Shown piece by piece: positions 35,184 to 44,147 of a stretch of DNA of 64,000 nucleotides (positions within the stretch are counted from its first letter, which is position 1; every line of letters begins with the position of its first letter). The notes under the pieces were generated by a model, which searched no databases, had not been told where the DNA came from, and saw only the letters and a program-made list of their open reading frames with translations. The DNA comes from Pseudomonadota bacterium (GTDB taxonomy: Bacteria; Pseudomonadota; Gammaproteobacteria; Xanthomonadales; Rhodanobacteraceae). The position numbers were made by a program, and so were the translations under genes. The stretch lies in assembly GCA_023388255.1 (NCBI GenBank), contig JAEWGO010000002.1:186001-250000 (forward strand), written 5' to 3'.

Positions 35184-35735
35184 TCAGTCTTCGAAATCAC
35201 CGTAACCCAATTCGCGCAGTCGGGTTTTGAGCTCCTCCAACCCGCGCGACACCAGTTTTCGCGCCGCCTCGGCCGAGGGAATCCCGGCCAGGTCAGCAAT
35301 TTCCTGCAGGGAAAACCCCTGCAGATGGAGCGCAATCGGCATCCGCCTGCGCTCCGGAATCTCGGCCATGCAGCGCTCCAGGCACTGCATGCGTTCTACA
35401 TCTCCGGCGCTTCGCTCAGGTCCGACCGGACCCTCGCCAAGATCCACCGGCTGCTCCTCATCCTCTTCCGGCAACGGCTCTGCAGCGCGGACTTCGGCCC
35501 GTCGCATCGCATCGATGACCGTGCTCGCAACGACCCGCTGCACATAAGACGCATGAAAGGCCCCGGACCGGTCACGCTCGATCGCGCGCCACAGGCGGAT
35601 GCGGACTTCCTGCTCGACATCGGCCGGATCGATGCCATGTTTGTCCAGCCCATAGGTCCGGAGCAAACCCTTCACCTTCGCGCTGTAGGTGCGAACCAGC
35701 TCTTCCAGGCGGGCGTGGATGGGATCTGCGGGCAA
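35184..35735 (-). CDS. ECF-like RNA polymerase sigma factor
   Basis: This 183-residue protein has sigma region 2 (KHGIDPADVEQEVRIRLWRA, YVQRVVASTVIDAMRRAEVR) and region 4 (ERRRMPIALHLQGFSLQEIA, LAGIPSAEAARKLVSRGLEE). No ATG is available near the family start. TTG 35735 (giving LPADPIHARLEEL) or TTG 35744 are the likely starts; the long open frame further upstream crosses the TonB-receptor terminator region and is unlikely. It is paired with the membrane protein downstream. Regulon unknown. Confidence 0.82.
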   Translation of the reverse strand: MPADPIHARLEELVRTYSAKVKGLLRTYGLDKHGIDPADVEQEVRIRLWRAIERDRSGAFHASYVQRVVASTVIDAMRRAEVRAAEPLPEEDEEQPVDLGEGPVGPERSAGDVERMQCLERCMAEIPERRRMPIALHLQGFSLQEIADLAGIPSAEAARKLVSRGLEELKTRLRELGYGDFED

Positions 35736-35934
35736 GGTGGGCAACCGGGCTGGCCAAAAGGGGCGGCTATGCTGGCCGAGTCGGACGCGCGTCGCAATGG
35801 TGCCGTCGCGGAACCGAGGCAGCCCGAAGCCATCAAGGCAACAAGATGAGCACGACCGCAGGTGGCGCGCGCGGGATTGGACGGGATCGACGGCGCCAAC
35901 CGCTGCGGACGCCGAAGCGGGGTTCGGGAGCGCG

Positions 35935-35964
35935 CCAAAAAGAACGGCCCCGTCACCGGGGCCG
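35935..35964 (-). terminator. Rho-independent terminator of the TonB-dependent receptor gene
   Basis: CGGCCCCG (35945-35952) and CGGGGCCG (35957-35964) form an 8-bp stem with a 4-base loop. On the minus strand it is followed directly by TTCTTTTT. It lies 28 bases after the receptor stop codon. Confidence 0.85.
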
Positions 35965-35992
35965 CTGAAGTGTGAATCCAAACCAGTGCTTT

Positions 35993-38986
35993 CTAGAAGC
36001 GCTGCGAGTAGCGCAGGTAGTAGAAGCGGCCAATGTCCCAGCCGCCGTAGGTGAAGAACTGCGAGTTGGGGTGCGAGTACATGACCGGCAGCTTCTTGTC
36101 GAACGCATTGTTCACGCCGATCGAGACCGTGGCGTTCCACGGCGCACTCCAGCGAGCCGACACGTCGTGGAACGTCAGCGCACCGATGCGGTTGAGCGGA
36201 TACAGGCCCGGGCCGACGTCCGGCGCGGTGTAGTCCGGAATGCTGCACTCCGGGCCACCGGCCTTGTCATACGCGCACTTCTCCTTCTGGCTGGAGAAGT
36301 AACGCATGCCCCAGGTCGCACCGAAGTCGCCAAGCGACCAATCCAGCGACGCGTTCGATCGAATGCGGAAATTGCCACCGAAGCTCGTTCCGGGCGATAC
36401 GAACTCCGCATCGTCCGTAGTCTTCGAATTGTTGTGTGACACATAGGTCGTATTCCAGTGGACCGCGAAGCGGCCAAACGAGAACTCCGGCAGACGGTAG
36501 TTCACACCGAGGTCCCAACCTTCCGTATCGATCCAACCCTGATTGATCGGTCCGGTGAAGTCATAGGAAACCATGCCCGACGCATCGCGGTGAAAGATGG
36601 TCTGGGCACAACGGCTGGCAATGCCACGGATGTAGCAGTCGTCCAGCTGCGCGGTCAGCGTGTCACCCGAGATCGCGTTCTTGATATGGATGCGATACCA
36701 GTCGAGGCTCAGGTCGAGGCCGGAAATCCAGCTCGGGCTATACACCAAACCCGCGGTCTTGCTGGTCGACAGCTCAGGGCGCAGGAGCGGGTTTGATCCA
36801 GCGAACAGGTTAACCGGAGACTGCGAGTTGGTGCTGCTGCACGGGCTGCCGCCCTGACACGGCTGCCGGAAGTCGACCGGCGTGGCGTTCTGACCGCCGA
36901 AGCCGCCGGTGCAGCGTGCCAGAACGGCGGCGTTGGCACTCGCCGAACCGAAGTTCGTGTCGCACGGATCGGTGTAGTAGGGGAACGTACCGCTGATACC
37001 GCCGTACAAGTCAGAGATCGTCGGAGCACGGAAGCCCTGTGCGTAGTTGGCACGCACCAGCAGGTCGTCGATCGGCTTCCATGTCAGGCTGAACTTGCCG
37101 TTCGTGGTGTCGCCGAAGCTGTCGTACTTGGAGTAGCGACCGGCGACGTTGAACGACAGCTCCTTGGCCAGCGGCAGATCCTTCAAGACCGGCACATCGA
37201 CTTCGAGGTAGTACTCGTCGACCTTGTACTTGCCGCTGGTCGGGCCGCCCGGCAGGCTCGTCGACAGGTTGGCGATCTGCAGTGCGTCGGGATAGAACGA
37301 GCCGGATTCGTTGCGGTGCTCGTAGCCCGCCGCGATGGCAAGATCGCCCGCCGGCAGCGCAAACACGCTACCCGAAACGTTGGCCGAGTAGTCGATTTCC
37401 TTCGTGCGACCGGTCGCGTGGTAGTACGGGAACAGGTAGTTCTGCAGGTTCTGGTTGCCGGTCAGCGCACCATCGCCGGTCTGGCCCGCGGGGTAGAGCG
37501 GATTCCACGGAATGCAGTTGCCGGGCGCCGTACCCCACTGGATCGGATTGTCCGGGGTACCGCAGGTCACATGACCGGTGGCCGGATCGTAGAACGACGG
37601 CCCCAACGCCATGTTGGCGCTGAACGTGTTCAGGTCGCCATGGCTGATCTGCAGCAGGTCGTTCGTATTGACGTAACCGCCCACATCCCAGTTCCAGACA
37701 TGGTCGCCGAGCTGGAAGTCGCCCGACAGCGTGCCGGACGCGCGGTACGTCTGCAGATCGGATTGCGTGGTGCGCGGCACTTCCCACGTGCGGCGGTACC
37801 CTTGCAGGAATTCGCCGCCCGTACGCGTAGCGATACCGTCGGGTCCCGTCTCCAGTGTACCCGTCGGGTTGTAGTAGCTGTCCGGCGACAGGCCGATGTA
37901 TGGGCCTTGGCCCGGGATTGCGTTCGCCGGCTGGAACGGGTAGCCCGCCACCTGCGCAAGCGTCGAGCGCTTGTTGTAAAGCAGGTCGGTGCTGAACTTG
38001 ATGTGATCGGTGATGCTGTATTCGCCGGTCACGAACAGCGAATGCCGTTCGAGCGCCGTCTGCACCATCATCTGCTCGTTCGCGTTGCTCTGGTCCGCCG
38101 TGCCCTTGGTACCGGTCGTATTGGTATTGCTGTTATGCCAATCGCTCGGATTGAACGGATCGCCGCCCGGCGTCAGCGTACAGACGCCGGCGGGGCAAAG
38201 CGGACCGAAGAACACACCCCACTGCGAAGCGATGGTCCAGCCGCGCGACGGATGATTCGGACCCTGCGGATAGCGGCTCCAATCGCGGTTCTTTGCCCAC
38301 ACCGGATCCGACTTGGAGTATTCCGCAGCGATCGTGATCGAGCCACGATCGGTATGCGAACCGAGCGTCATGCTGTAGGTCTGGGCCGCACCGTCGTCCT
38401 GGTCGAACTGGCCGACATAGGCATCGAACTGCGCGCCGTCATAGTTCTTGCGCGTGATGATGTTGACCACGCCCGCGATCGCGTCCGAACCATAGATGGC
38501 GGAAGCGCCGTCCTTGAGGACTTCGAGGCGCTCGATCGCGGCCATCGGAACCTGCGAGAGGTCCTGATTGCCGCCGGTGTCTGCACCCAGGCGCTTGCCG
38601 TTGAGCAAGACGAGCGTGCGGCTGTTGCCGAGGTTGCGCAGGTCGATGTAGTAACCGCCGACAGCTTCACCGGACGCCAGGACGCTGGAGCGCGAAATCG
38701 GCGGCGAGCCGGCTTCGGTCATGTTCTGCAGGATGTCGGCGACCGAGTTGAAGCCTTGCTTCTCGATCGCTGCGCGGTCGATGACGACGATCGGCTGGGC
38801 CGTTTCGACGTCCGCCTTGCGGATGCGCGAACCCGTCACGGTAACCGTCTCGAGTTGCTGGTTGTCCTGCGGTGCGTCCTGGGCCATTGCCGGCATCGCG
38901 GCCGATGCGAACGCGAACGTCGCTCCGGCGATGCCGTGCATGCGCAAGCCACGCCGAATCGCCTCTCGGAGCAGAGTAGTAGACAT
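35993..38986 (-). CDS. TonB-dependent outer membrane receptor
   Basis: This 997-residue outer-membrane transporter has a signal peptide (RGLRMHGIAGATFAFASAAM, cut near AMAQ), the TonB box region LETVTVTGSRIRK near 47, the plug domain (FNSVADILQNMTEAG, LVLLNGKRLGADTGG, IERLEVLKDGASAIYGSDAI) and a long beta-barrel ending in a terminal aromatic residue (YLRYSQRF). ATG 38986 follows GGGAGAAG. It belongs to the large, often oligopeptide- or carbohydrate-related receptors of xanthomonads; the ligand cannot be read. An AraC regulator is encoded just upstream on the same strand, and a TonB-like protein at 44.1-45.2 kb. Confidence 0.95.
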   Translation of the reverse strand: MSTTLLREAIRRGLRMHGIAGATFAFASAAMPAMAQDAPQDNQQLETVTVTGSRIRKADVETAQPIVVIDRAAIEKQGFNSVADILQNMTEAGSPPISRSSVLASGEAVGGYYIDLRNLGNSRTLVLLNGKRLGADTGGNQDLSQVPMAAIERLEVLKDGASAIYGSDAIAGVVNIITRKNYDGAQFDAYVGQFDQDDGAAQTYSMTLGSHTDRGSITIAAEYSKSDPVWAKNRDWSRYPQGPNHPSRGWTIASQWGVFFGPLCPAGVCTLTPGGDPFNPSDWHNSNTNTTGTKGTADQSNANEQMMVQTALERHSLFVTGEYSITDHIKFSTDLLYNKRSTLAQVAGYPFQPANAIPGQGPYIGLSPDSYYNPTGTLETGPDGIATRTGGEFLQGYRRTWEVPRTTQSDLQTYRASGTLSGDFQLGDHVWNWDVGGYVNTNDLLQISHGDLNTFSANMALGPSFYDPATGHVTCGTPDNPIQWGTAPGNCIPWNPLYPAGQTGDGALTGNQNLQNYLFPYYHATGRTKEIDYSANVSGSVFALPAGDLAIAAGYEHRNESGSFYPDALQIANLSTSLPGGPTSGKYKVDEYYLEVDVPVLKDLPLAKELSFNVAGRYSKYDSFGDTTNGKFSLTWKPIDDLLVRANYAQGFRAPTISDLYGGISGTFPYYTDPCDTNFGSASANAAVLARCTGGFGGQNATPVDFRQPCQGGSPCSSTNSQSPVNLFAGSNPLLRPELSTSKTAGLVYSPSWISGLDLSLDWYRIHIKNAISGDTLTAQLDDCYIRGIASRCAQTIFHRDASGMVSYDFTGPINQGWIDTEGWDLGVNYRLPEFSFGRFAVHWNTTYVSHNNSKTTDDAEFVSPGTSFGGNFRIRSNASLDWSLGDFGATWGMRYFSSQKEKCAYDKAGGPECSIPDYTAPDVGPGLYPLNRIGALTFHDVSARWSAPWNATVSIGVNNAFDKKLPVMYSHPNSQFFTYGGWDIGRFYYLRYSQRF

Positions 38987-39118
38987 GTGTTTCTTCTCCC
39001 GTCTGTTAGTGCAAACCGGCCGCAATCGCGCGGCACGCGTCCATCGAACCTTAAAAAGTCGTAAAGCCGGTTCGTTGCCGGATACGGGTAAGAAGCGTTG
39101 CAAAAATTGCGTTTTCCA

Positions 39119-40015
39119 TCAGCCGAGCCGGATCGGCAATGCAGGCGTCATCGCCCGCGATGCACTGCGCACCGCTCCCGCCGTCGTTCCGAAGCGCTGG
39201 CGGAACAGGCGCGAGAACGCGGAGCGGTTCTCGAAGCCGCTGGCGAGCGCGATCTCGGCAATCGCCAACGGACTCCCCCGCAGCAGCCGCCGAGCATGCT
39301 CCAGCCGCTGGCGCACGAGACAGGCGTGCGGCGTCTCCTCGTAGGCAGCGCGAAACGCACGGATGAAGTGCCACGGCGAATAGCTCGCCATGCTCGCGAG
39401 CGTTTCGTTGTCGACATCCAGATGGCAATTCGCCGCAAGATAGTTGCGTACGCGCTGCAAGCGCAGGAAGACCTGGCGGCGCTGCGCATAGGTGCGTCCG
39501 GGACAACGCGCGATCGCGTCGGAAAAACTCTCCTGCAAATCCGCGACACGATCGATGACCGCATCGATGGCGCGTTCCGGCGCGTCATCCGCGATGGAAC
39601 GAGCCAATGCCACGGCGCTGCGCCTCAGCTCGCGATCGGCCGAGTGACGCGCCGGCAGCAATACCGTGTCCGCCACGGAAACATGCGATCTGCCCAAGGC
39701 TTTGCGCCAAGCCGATGCGGAACCGAGCACAGCCACCCACAGCGCGCTGCCGCGCCCCACCGCACGCATGCGCGGCTCTGCTTCGGTCACGCGCAATTCG
39801 CCTGGATACGACAGCAGCGTGTCGCCGACATCGCCCAGTTGCAAGCGGCCGCGCAGTGGAATCCAGACGCCTGCGACGGGACCGTCGATCCGCAGGACAC
39901 AACCACGACCGCCGCCATGGACGATCGCCAGCGCCGGCGTACCCGTGACTGCCAGCGACTTGGCGCGAAGGTCGAGACTGGCGCCATGCGCCAGCTGATA
40001 GGTGATCACATTCAC
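39119..40015 (-). CDS. AraC family transcriptional regulator
   Basis: This 298-residue protein has an N-terminal cupin-like domain and a C-terminal pair of helix-turn-helix motifs at about 190-290 (YLAANCHLDVDNETLASMAS, SPWHFIRAFRAAYEETPH, AIAEIALASGFENRSAFSRL). GTG 40015 is chosen because AAGGAG lies six bases before it and no ATG exists downstream of it near the domain start. It precedes the TonB receptor gene by 132 bases on the same strand and probably regulates it. TTCGTACGA at 40026-40034 overlaps its leader. Confidence 0.9.
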   Translation of the reverse strand: MNVITYQLAHGASLDLRAKSLAVTGTPALAIVHGGGRGCVLRIDGPVAGVWIPLRGRLQLGDVGDTLLSYPGELRVTEAEPRMRAVGRGSALWVAVLGSASAWRKALGRSHVSVADTVLLPARHSADRELRRSAVALARSIADDAPERAIDAVIDRVADLQESFSDAIARCPGRTYAQRRQVFLRLQRVRNYLAANCHLDVDNETLASMASYSPWHFIRAFRAAYEETPHACLVRQRLEHARRLLRGSPLAIAEIALASGFENRSAFSRLFRQRFGTTAGAVRSASRAMTPALPIRLG

Positions 40016-40025
40016 AACGAACTCC

Positions 40026-40034
40026 TTCGTACGA
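40026..40034. promoter_or_regulatory. Palindromic element TTCGTACGA upstream of the AraC gene
   Basis: TTCGTACGA contains the perfect palindrome TCGTACGA and lies 11 bases before the AraC start. The same nonamer is at 40897-40905, in front of the winged-helix gene. The half site TTCGTA also makes up the inverted repeat at 40139-40158. Confidence 0.35.
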
Positions 40035-40138
40035 TACTTGCGCCTGCATAGGCGCGCGCGCCGGAAACGTCGGGAGGTTCTTGTGAAATCGTGACGAAAT
40101 TTCTGGGTGAATCTTGTGAGGCCCTTGCACTTCAATTA

Positions 40139-40158
40139 ATTACGAATGATTTCGTAAT
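40139..40158. promoter_or_regulatory. Perfect inverted repeat upstream of the AraC gene
   Basis: ATTACGAA-TGAT-TTCGTAAT is a perfect 8-bp inverted repeat with a 4-base spacer in a local AT-rich patch of the 297-base gap 40016-40312. It is a good candidate operator for the AraC or winged-helix regulator. Otherwise I see no gene in this gap. Confidence 0.45.
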
Positions 40159-40312
40159 GAAAGAAAGGTGCCTACGGATGCGCATCCGGACACGGCAGGA
40201 CCTCGCACTCGTCGATTTTCGGCCATGCGCAGGCGATGGATGGCTCCGAAGCCGTGGATCGCCAGCCGCAAAGACACCTCGGGATGGCGCGCATGGCCCG
40301 GCGTTGGTCGAA

Positions 40313-40885
40313 TCAGACGAAGTAAGGCGCGCCGATGATCAGGATCAACAACATCAAAAGCATGATGGCGATCATCGGAACGTAGCCGCGAAAGCCGGCC
40401 TGCCCGCCTTCTTGCATCACCGCTTGGCCCGCGTCTGCCAGCATCGATGCTGGGGACTTCTCGGCAACCACGTCGCCTTTCGGCACAGGAATTCCCGAGG
40501 CTGGCAAAATTGATTCTTCGAACGCAGTGGGGACCACCAGACGATAGCCGATCTTGGGAATCGTCCTGATGCAGCTGTCCAGATCACGGCTATCGAGCGC
40601 ACGCCGCAATTCCTTGATTGCCTGTGTGAGCACGTTCCGAGTTGGGCACGTTCCAGCCCAGACCCGGTCGAGCAGTTCGTCATGCGTCACGGTTTGACCG
40701 GCGCGCCGGGCGAGTTCAAGCAACACGCCCGCAGCCTTCGGCGTCAGCTTCGGTTGACCGATTCCACTGGTCACGCGCAGCGAGCCCATGTCCACCACAT
40801 GCGTGCCGACGACCAACCGCTGGCCGGTGATGGCGCGCAAGGTGTCGAGCGGCGTGGCCTGCGGATGTCGATCCTGGATGGTCAT
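40313..40885 (-). CDS. ToxR/CadC-like winged-helix regulator ending in a transmembrane helix
   Basis: This 190-residue protein has an OmpR/ToxR-type winged helix at about 30-120 (LTPKAAGVLLELARRAGQTV, DELLDRVWAGTCPTRNVLTQ, IRTIPKIGYRLV), a linker, and a C-terminal hydrophobic helix of about 20 residues (VPMIAIMLLMLLILIIGAPY) that ends the protein. Typical family members continue with a periplasmic sensor or TPR domain; here nothing follows. ATG 40885 or ATG 40918 could start it. It probably binds DNA while anchored in the membrane. The target may be the neighbouring AraC and receptor genes. Confidence 0.85.
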   Translation of the reverse strand: MTIQDRHPQATPLDTLRAITGQRLVVGTHVVDMGSLRVTSGIGQPKLTPKAAGVLLELARRAGQTVTHDELLDRVWAGTCPTRNVLTQAIKELRRALDSRDLDSCIRTIPKIGYRLVVPTAFEESILPASGIPVPKGDVVAEKSPASMLADAGQAVMQEGGQAGFRGYVPMIAIMLLMLLILIIGAPYFV

Positions 40886-40896
40886 TGACGAATACT

Positions 40897-40905
40897 TTCG
40901 TACGA
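40897..40905. promoter_or_regulatory. Palindromic element TTCGTACGA upstream of the winged-helix gene
   Basis: Second copy of the nonamer seen at 40026-40034, 12 bases upstream of the predicted ATG 40885. The shared position near two neighbouring regulator genes suggests a common operator. Confidence 0.35.
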
Positions 40906-41087
40906 CAAGACTATTCATTAACAAGGCCGGCCGCAAGTGTTCCGGCATCGGAGCGGATCAAGAGCCGATCGGCCATGTGCGCCGGCAATGGCCATGGACG
41001 CACGCGGAGTCAGTCCGGGCGAGCACGCTTCGCGAAGTCGGAATGTGCCATTCGACAGCGGACGTGTCGCGGCGATGCGCGGAAAGC

Positions 41088-41126
41088 GCGCAAAAAAATG
41101 ACGGACTCCGGGTCCCGATCCGGTAG
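41088..41126 (-). terminator. Rho-independent terminator for the lemA transcript
   Basis: CGGACT and AGTCCG with flanking CCGG pairs form an imperfect hairpin at about 41101-41129. On the minus strand it is followed by TCATTTTTTT. It lies about 170 bases past the remnant gene ending at 41292. In the rest of the gap 40949-41291 I see no gene. Confidence 0.6.
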
Positions 41127-41291
41127 TCCGCCGAGGGTATTGCACATGATGCTGTGACGCATCTGCCCGTTGGAGGGGCAGGAGAATTCTGCACCGGAGT
41201 ACCGCCACAAAGGTTGCGGCGAACCACGATCCGTGTGACAAAAATTGCGCGTCACGGGAAGTTGCCGGAGACGCGTATGCGCCGTCGCCAA

Positions 41292-41630
41292 TCAGCGCGG
41301 AAGCGTCTCGCAAGACTTCGCCAGCAGTGGCGGCAACGGACAGTGCAGCGCCGCGCACACCGTGCGCAGCAGTTCAGACTCAGCGACGCTGAGGATGCCG
41401 TCCGCGCTGATCGCACGCGCCAAGGCGAGAACGACCAGCTCCTTGCTGACCGGGGCAATCAGATCCAGTCGCGGCATTGCGCGATCGAACGCGAGAGGCC
41501 ACTGCGCCGGCGGCTGGAATACGATCGCCTGCACTGGCAGTACTTCATGCAGGCCGAGTGCATAGGCAGCCGCTGCATCGGACGCAGGCGATTGAACGCG
41601 GGAGCGGCGCGGTGAGACGAAGTGCGGTAC
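41292..41630 (-). pseudogene. C-terminal remnant of an M48-family metallopeptidase
   Basis: Directly downstream of lemA, where many proteobacteria carry a long M48 membrane protease gene, only the last roughly 110 codons of that gene remain. They include the family's C-terminal TerB-like end (LIAPVSKELVVLALARAISA, ILSVAESELLRTVCAALHCP, LPPLLAKS). The HExxH zinc motif and all membrane segments are absent. An ATG at 41477 could give a 61-residue peptide, but I see no reason to think it functional. Probably the outcome of a deletion of about 1.5 kb or more. Confidence 0.65.
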
Positions 41631-41665
41631 GCGACGCGGAACGTTCTCGCGTCCCGCGCCTCGTC

Positions 41666-42262
41666 TCACCTGTCTTGCGTAAGCGAAACCTTCGGCACGT
41701 CGCGCTCGGCCTCCGACTCGATCTTCAGAGGCCCGGCCGGCTGGAATGCGAACATGGTCGCGACGATCGAGCCAGGGAACATCTCGCGGCCGTTGTTGTA
41801 GCCCATCACCGCATCGGTGTAAGCCTGACGTGCGAACGCGACCTTGTTCTCGGTCGAAGTCAGCTCCTCGCTGAGCTGCATCATGCTCTGGTTCGCCTTG
41901 AGGTCCGGATACGCTTCGGACAGCGCGAACAAACGACCGAGTGCCTGCGTCAGCGCATTGTCGGCACCGGCAAGTTGCTGCATCGCAGCGACGTCGCCCG
42001 GATTCGACCTCGCCGCCGACAGCCCGGACACCGCCGAATTGCGTGCGGTGATGACGGCTTCGAACGTCTCGCGCTCGTGCTTCATGTATGCGTTTGCGGT
42101 TTCGACCAGATTCGGGATCAGGTCGTAGCGTCGCGTGAGCTGCACATCGATCTGCGCGAATGCATTCTTGTAACTGTTTCGGCCAGTCACCAGTCCGTTG
42201 TAGAGGTTGATGAAAAACAGGCCGATGCCGATCAGGATCACCAGAAAAATCACCAGCCCCAT
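41666..42262 (-). CDS. lemA: LemA family protein
   Basis: This 198-residue protein has an N-terminal transmembrane helix (IFLVILIGIGLFFINLYNGL) and the LemA helical bundle with RNSYKNAFAQIDVQLTRRYD, LIPNLVETANAYMKHERETF and the C-terminal AERDVPKVSL. It is an inner-membrane protein with its bulk outside. GGAAGGGAAGGG lies before ATG 42262. LemA usually works beside an M48 protease; here only a remnant follows, so it may act alone or with an unlinked protease. Confidence 0.93.
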   Translation of the reverse strand: MGLVIFLVILIGIGLFFINLYNGLVTGRNSYKNAFAQIDVQLTRRYDLIPNLVETANAYMKHERETFEAVITARNSAVSGLSAARSNPGDVAAMQQLAGADNALTQALGRLFALSEAYPDLKANQSMMQLSEELTSTENKVAFARQAYTDAVMGYNNGREMFPGSIVATMFAFQPAGPLKIESEAERDVPKVSLTQDR

Positions 42263-42287
42263 GTTCCCTTCCCTTCCGCGAAACAGC

Positions 42288-42293
42288 TAGAAT
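42288..42293 (+). promoter_or_regulatory. Candidate -10 element for the serine hydrolase gene
   Basis: TAGAAT in the context GCTAGAATC lies 52 bases before the TTG start at 42346, in the divergent lemA/serine hydrolase gap. The -35 region (TTCCCT, 18 bases upstream) is weak. Confidence 0.35.
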
Positions 42294-42345
42294 CAACCCG
42301 TTTTCGAGCATAGCACGAGGGTCGTTACAGGCCCCGGAGATCGAA

Positions 42346-43773
42346 TTGAGCAGTACCCAGCGCGTCGTGATCACTCTGCTGACGGCCCTCGCCGTCGTGG
42401 TTTCCGCTTCCGCAAGCGCCGCCGACAGGGCGAAGAAATCCAGGCCCGCTCCACGCACGCCGAGCGCGGTCACCAGCAAGAAGGTTGCGCCACCCGCCGC
42501 GCAGCGCGCGAAATCCGCCACCGCATCCAAGAAGGCTGCGACGACCTCGCGCGCGAAGGGCTCGAAGAGGAAACAGGTGGTTCGCGCGCGCAACATCGTG
42601 ATACCGGCGCCCGTCACCATTCCCGTTGCCGATCCACGCGCGGTCTCGCACGATGCCGCCGCGATCGCGCGCGAGTTTGATCGCTGGCTCGACAACGTCG
42701 AAGCGTCCAACGGCGTTTCGGGGCTCGCCGCGGCAATCGTCAAGGACGACAAGGTGATGCTCGAACGCGGTATCGGTTTTTCCGATGCCGCCACGCGCGA
42801 ACGCGTCGGCAGCAACACGGTGTTCCGCCTCGCTTCGCTGTCCAAGGCGTTCGCCGCCGCGATGGCCGGGCTGCTGGTCGAGAGCGGCCGCCTGCACTGG
42901 GACACCAAGGTCGCCAGCCTGCTGCCTGCGTTCACGCTGAACGACGACGCCGGTGCGCAGAAGCTGACCGTTGCCGACATCCTCAGCCACCGCGTCGGCT
43001 TGCCGCACAACACCTATGACAACCTGCTCGAACAAGACGAGCCTTACGAACTCATTGTCGACAAGCTCAGGGATGTGCCGCTGACCTGCCCGGTCGGCGA
43101 ATGCTACGGCTACCAGAACATCGCCTTCAGCCTGATCGGCGACGTGACTTACGCGACCACCGGCGACTTCTACTATCACCAGGTCGAGAAGCGGATCTTC
43201 CATCCGCTCGGCATGACAACCGCCACATATGGTCGCGACGCGCTGGAAGCCTCGAAGAGCTGGGCGCGTCCGCATCATCGCGCCGGCAGCGGCTGGGCGC
43301 CGTTCTCGCCGAACGAGAATTACTACCACGTGCCGCCTGCAGCGGGCGTCAATGCCAGCATTCACGACATGGAACAGTGGCTGATCGCGCAGATGGGCGG
43401 CCGTCCGAACGTGCTGTCGCCTGCGCTGCTGGAGCAGTTGCACAAGCCGCTGGTCGAAACCGAGCGTGAAATGCGCAGCTCGCTATGGCGTCGCGGCCGT
43501 CTCAATGACGCGCAATACGCACTCGGCTGGCGCATCTACAACTATGCCGGCACCACGCTCGTGTTCCACGCCGGTGCCGTTCAAGGCTATCGCGCGATGA
43601 TCGCGTTCCTGCCGAAATACCGCTTCGGCGCGGTCATGCTGTGGAACTGCGAGTCCAGCATGCCGGTCGGCCTGATGCCAATGCTGCTCGATCGTTATCT
43701 TGGCCTGCCCGAGGTCAACTGGGCCGGAATCGACAACAGCTCAAACGCGGAATTGTCCGGCGGTACGGACTGA
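42346..43773 (+). CDS. Exported class C beta-lactamase-fold serine hydrolase
   Basis: This 475-residue protein starts at TTG 42346, six bases after GGAG; no ATG is available. A signal peptide (ITLLTALAVVVSASASA, cut before ADRAKK) is followed by a lysine/alanine-rich linker at about 28-77 and the hydrolase domain. Active-site motifs: SLSK (SxxK) in FRLASLSKAFAA, YQN in YGYQNIAFSL, and HAG in FHAGAVQGY in place of KTG. It resembles AmpH- or EstB-type penicillin-binding esterases, so peptidoglycan trimming or ester hydrolysis in the periplasm is likelier than beta-lactam resistance. The basic linker may bind the cell wall. Confidence 0.88.
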   Translation: MSSTQRVVITLLTALAVVVSASASAADRAKKSRPAPRTPSAVTSKKVAPPAAQRAKSATASKKAATTSRAKGSKRKQVVRARNIVIPAPVTIPVADPRAVSHDAAAIAREFDRWLDNVEASNGVSGLAAAIVKDDKVMLERGIGFSDAATRERVGSNTVFRLASLSKAFAAAMAGLLVESGRLHWDTKVASLLPAFTLNDDAGAQKLTVADILSHRVGLPHNTYDNLLEQDEPYELIVDKLRDVPLTCPVGECYGYQNIAFSLIGDVTYATTGDFYYHQVEKRIFHPLGMTTATYGRDALEASKSWARPHHRAGSGWAPFSPNENYYHVPPAAGVNASIHDMEQWLIAQMGGRPNVLSPALLEQLHKPLVETEREMRSSLWRRGRLNDAQYALGWRIYNYAGTTLVFHAGAVQGYRAMIAFLPKYRFGAVMLWNCESSMPVGLMPMLLDRYLGLPEVNWAGIDNSSNAELSGGTD

Positions 43774-44109
43774 GTCCACGCAAACACGTCATGTGGCAGT
43801 TCAGGTGCGCATCGTGAAGAAGGTGAACCCTTCTGCCGTGAATTCGGCGACATCGCTGGAAACTTCGACGAACTATTCGAAGTAGATCATTGCAGGATCC
43901 GATCTTGCCGCGAAAGGACAATGTCGAACAGCGGAGCCGAGCGCAAGATTCCAGGAATTCCCCAATCAGCCTCGGCCACAGACGAAGCGTTCACAGAGCG
44001 GGCCGCATGGAAGCCGATCGGTTCCGCTTGACCAAACATCGCACCAGAAAAGTCATCTCCACGAACAGCGCACCTGACGATCGGGAAATGCGCCATGCGA
44101 CGGGCGGAT
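43774..44109. other. Intergenic region without a supported gene
   Basis: About 335 bases between the serine hydrolase and the convergent TonB-like gene. A 26-codon frame (GTG at 43805 to TAG at 43885, ending NYSK) is open but has no ribosome site. I see no strong hairpin except the one beginning at 44110. Confidence 0.4.
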
Positions 44110-44142
44110 GCTCGCGACGGCCGCATGGCGGCCGTCGCGAGC
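44110..44142 (-). terminator. Long perfect hairpin after the TonB-like gene
   Basis: GCTCGCGACGGCCGC (44110-44124) and GCGGCCGTCGCGAGC (44128-44142) form a perfect 15-bp stem with a 3-base loop, five bases past the stop at 44148. No T-run follows on either strand. Confidence 0.6.
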
Positions 44143-44147
44143 GCATC

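Noticed and set aside
42346..43773. Beta-lactam resistance gene
   Set aside because: The fold and SxxK/YxN motifs fit, but HAG replaces KTG and there is a lysine-rich linker and no ampR-like neighbour. A peptidase or esterase role is more likely.
43805..43885. A 26-codon peptide that could look like a modified-peptide precursor
   Set aside because: No ribosome binding site, and no maturation enzyme or transporter beside it.
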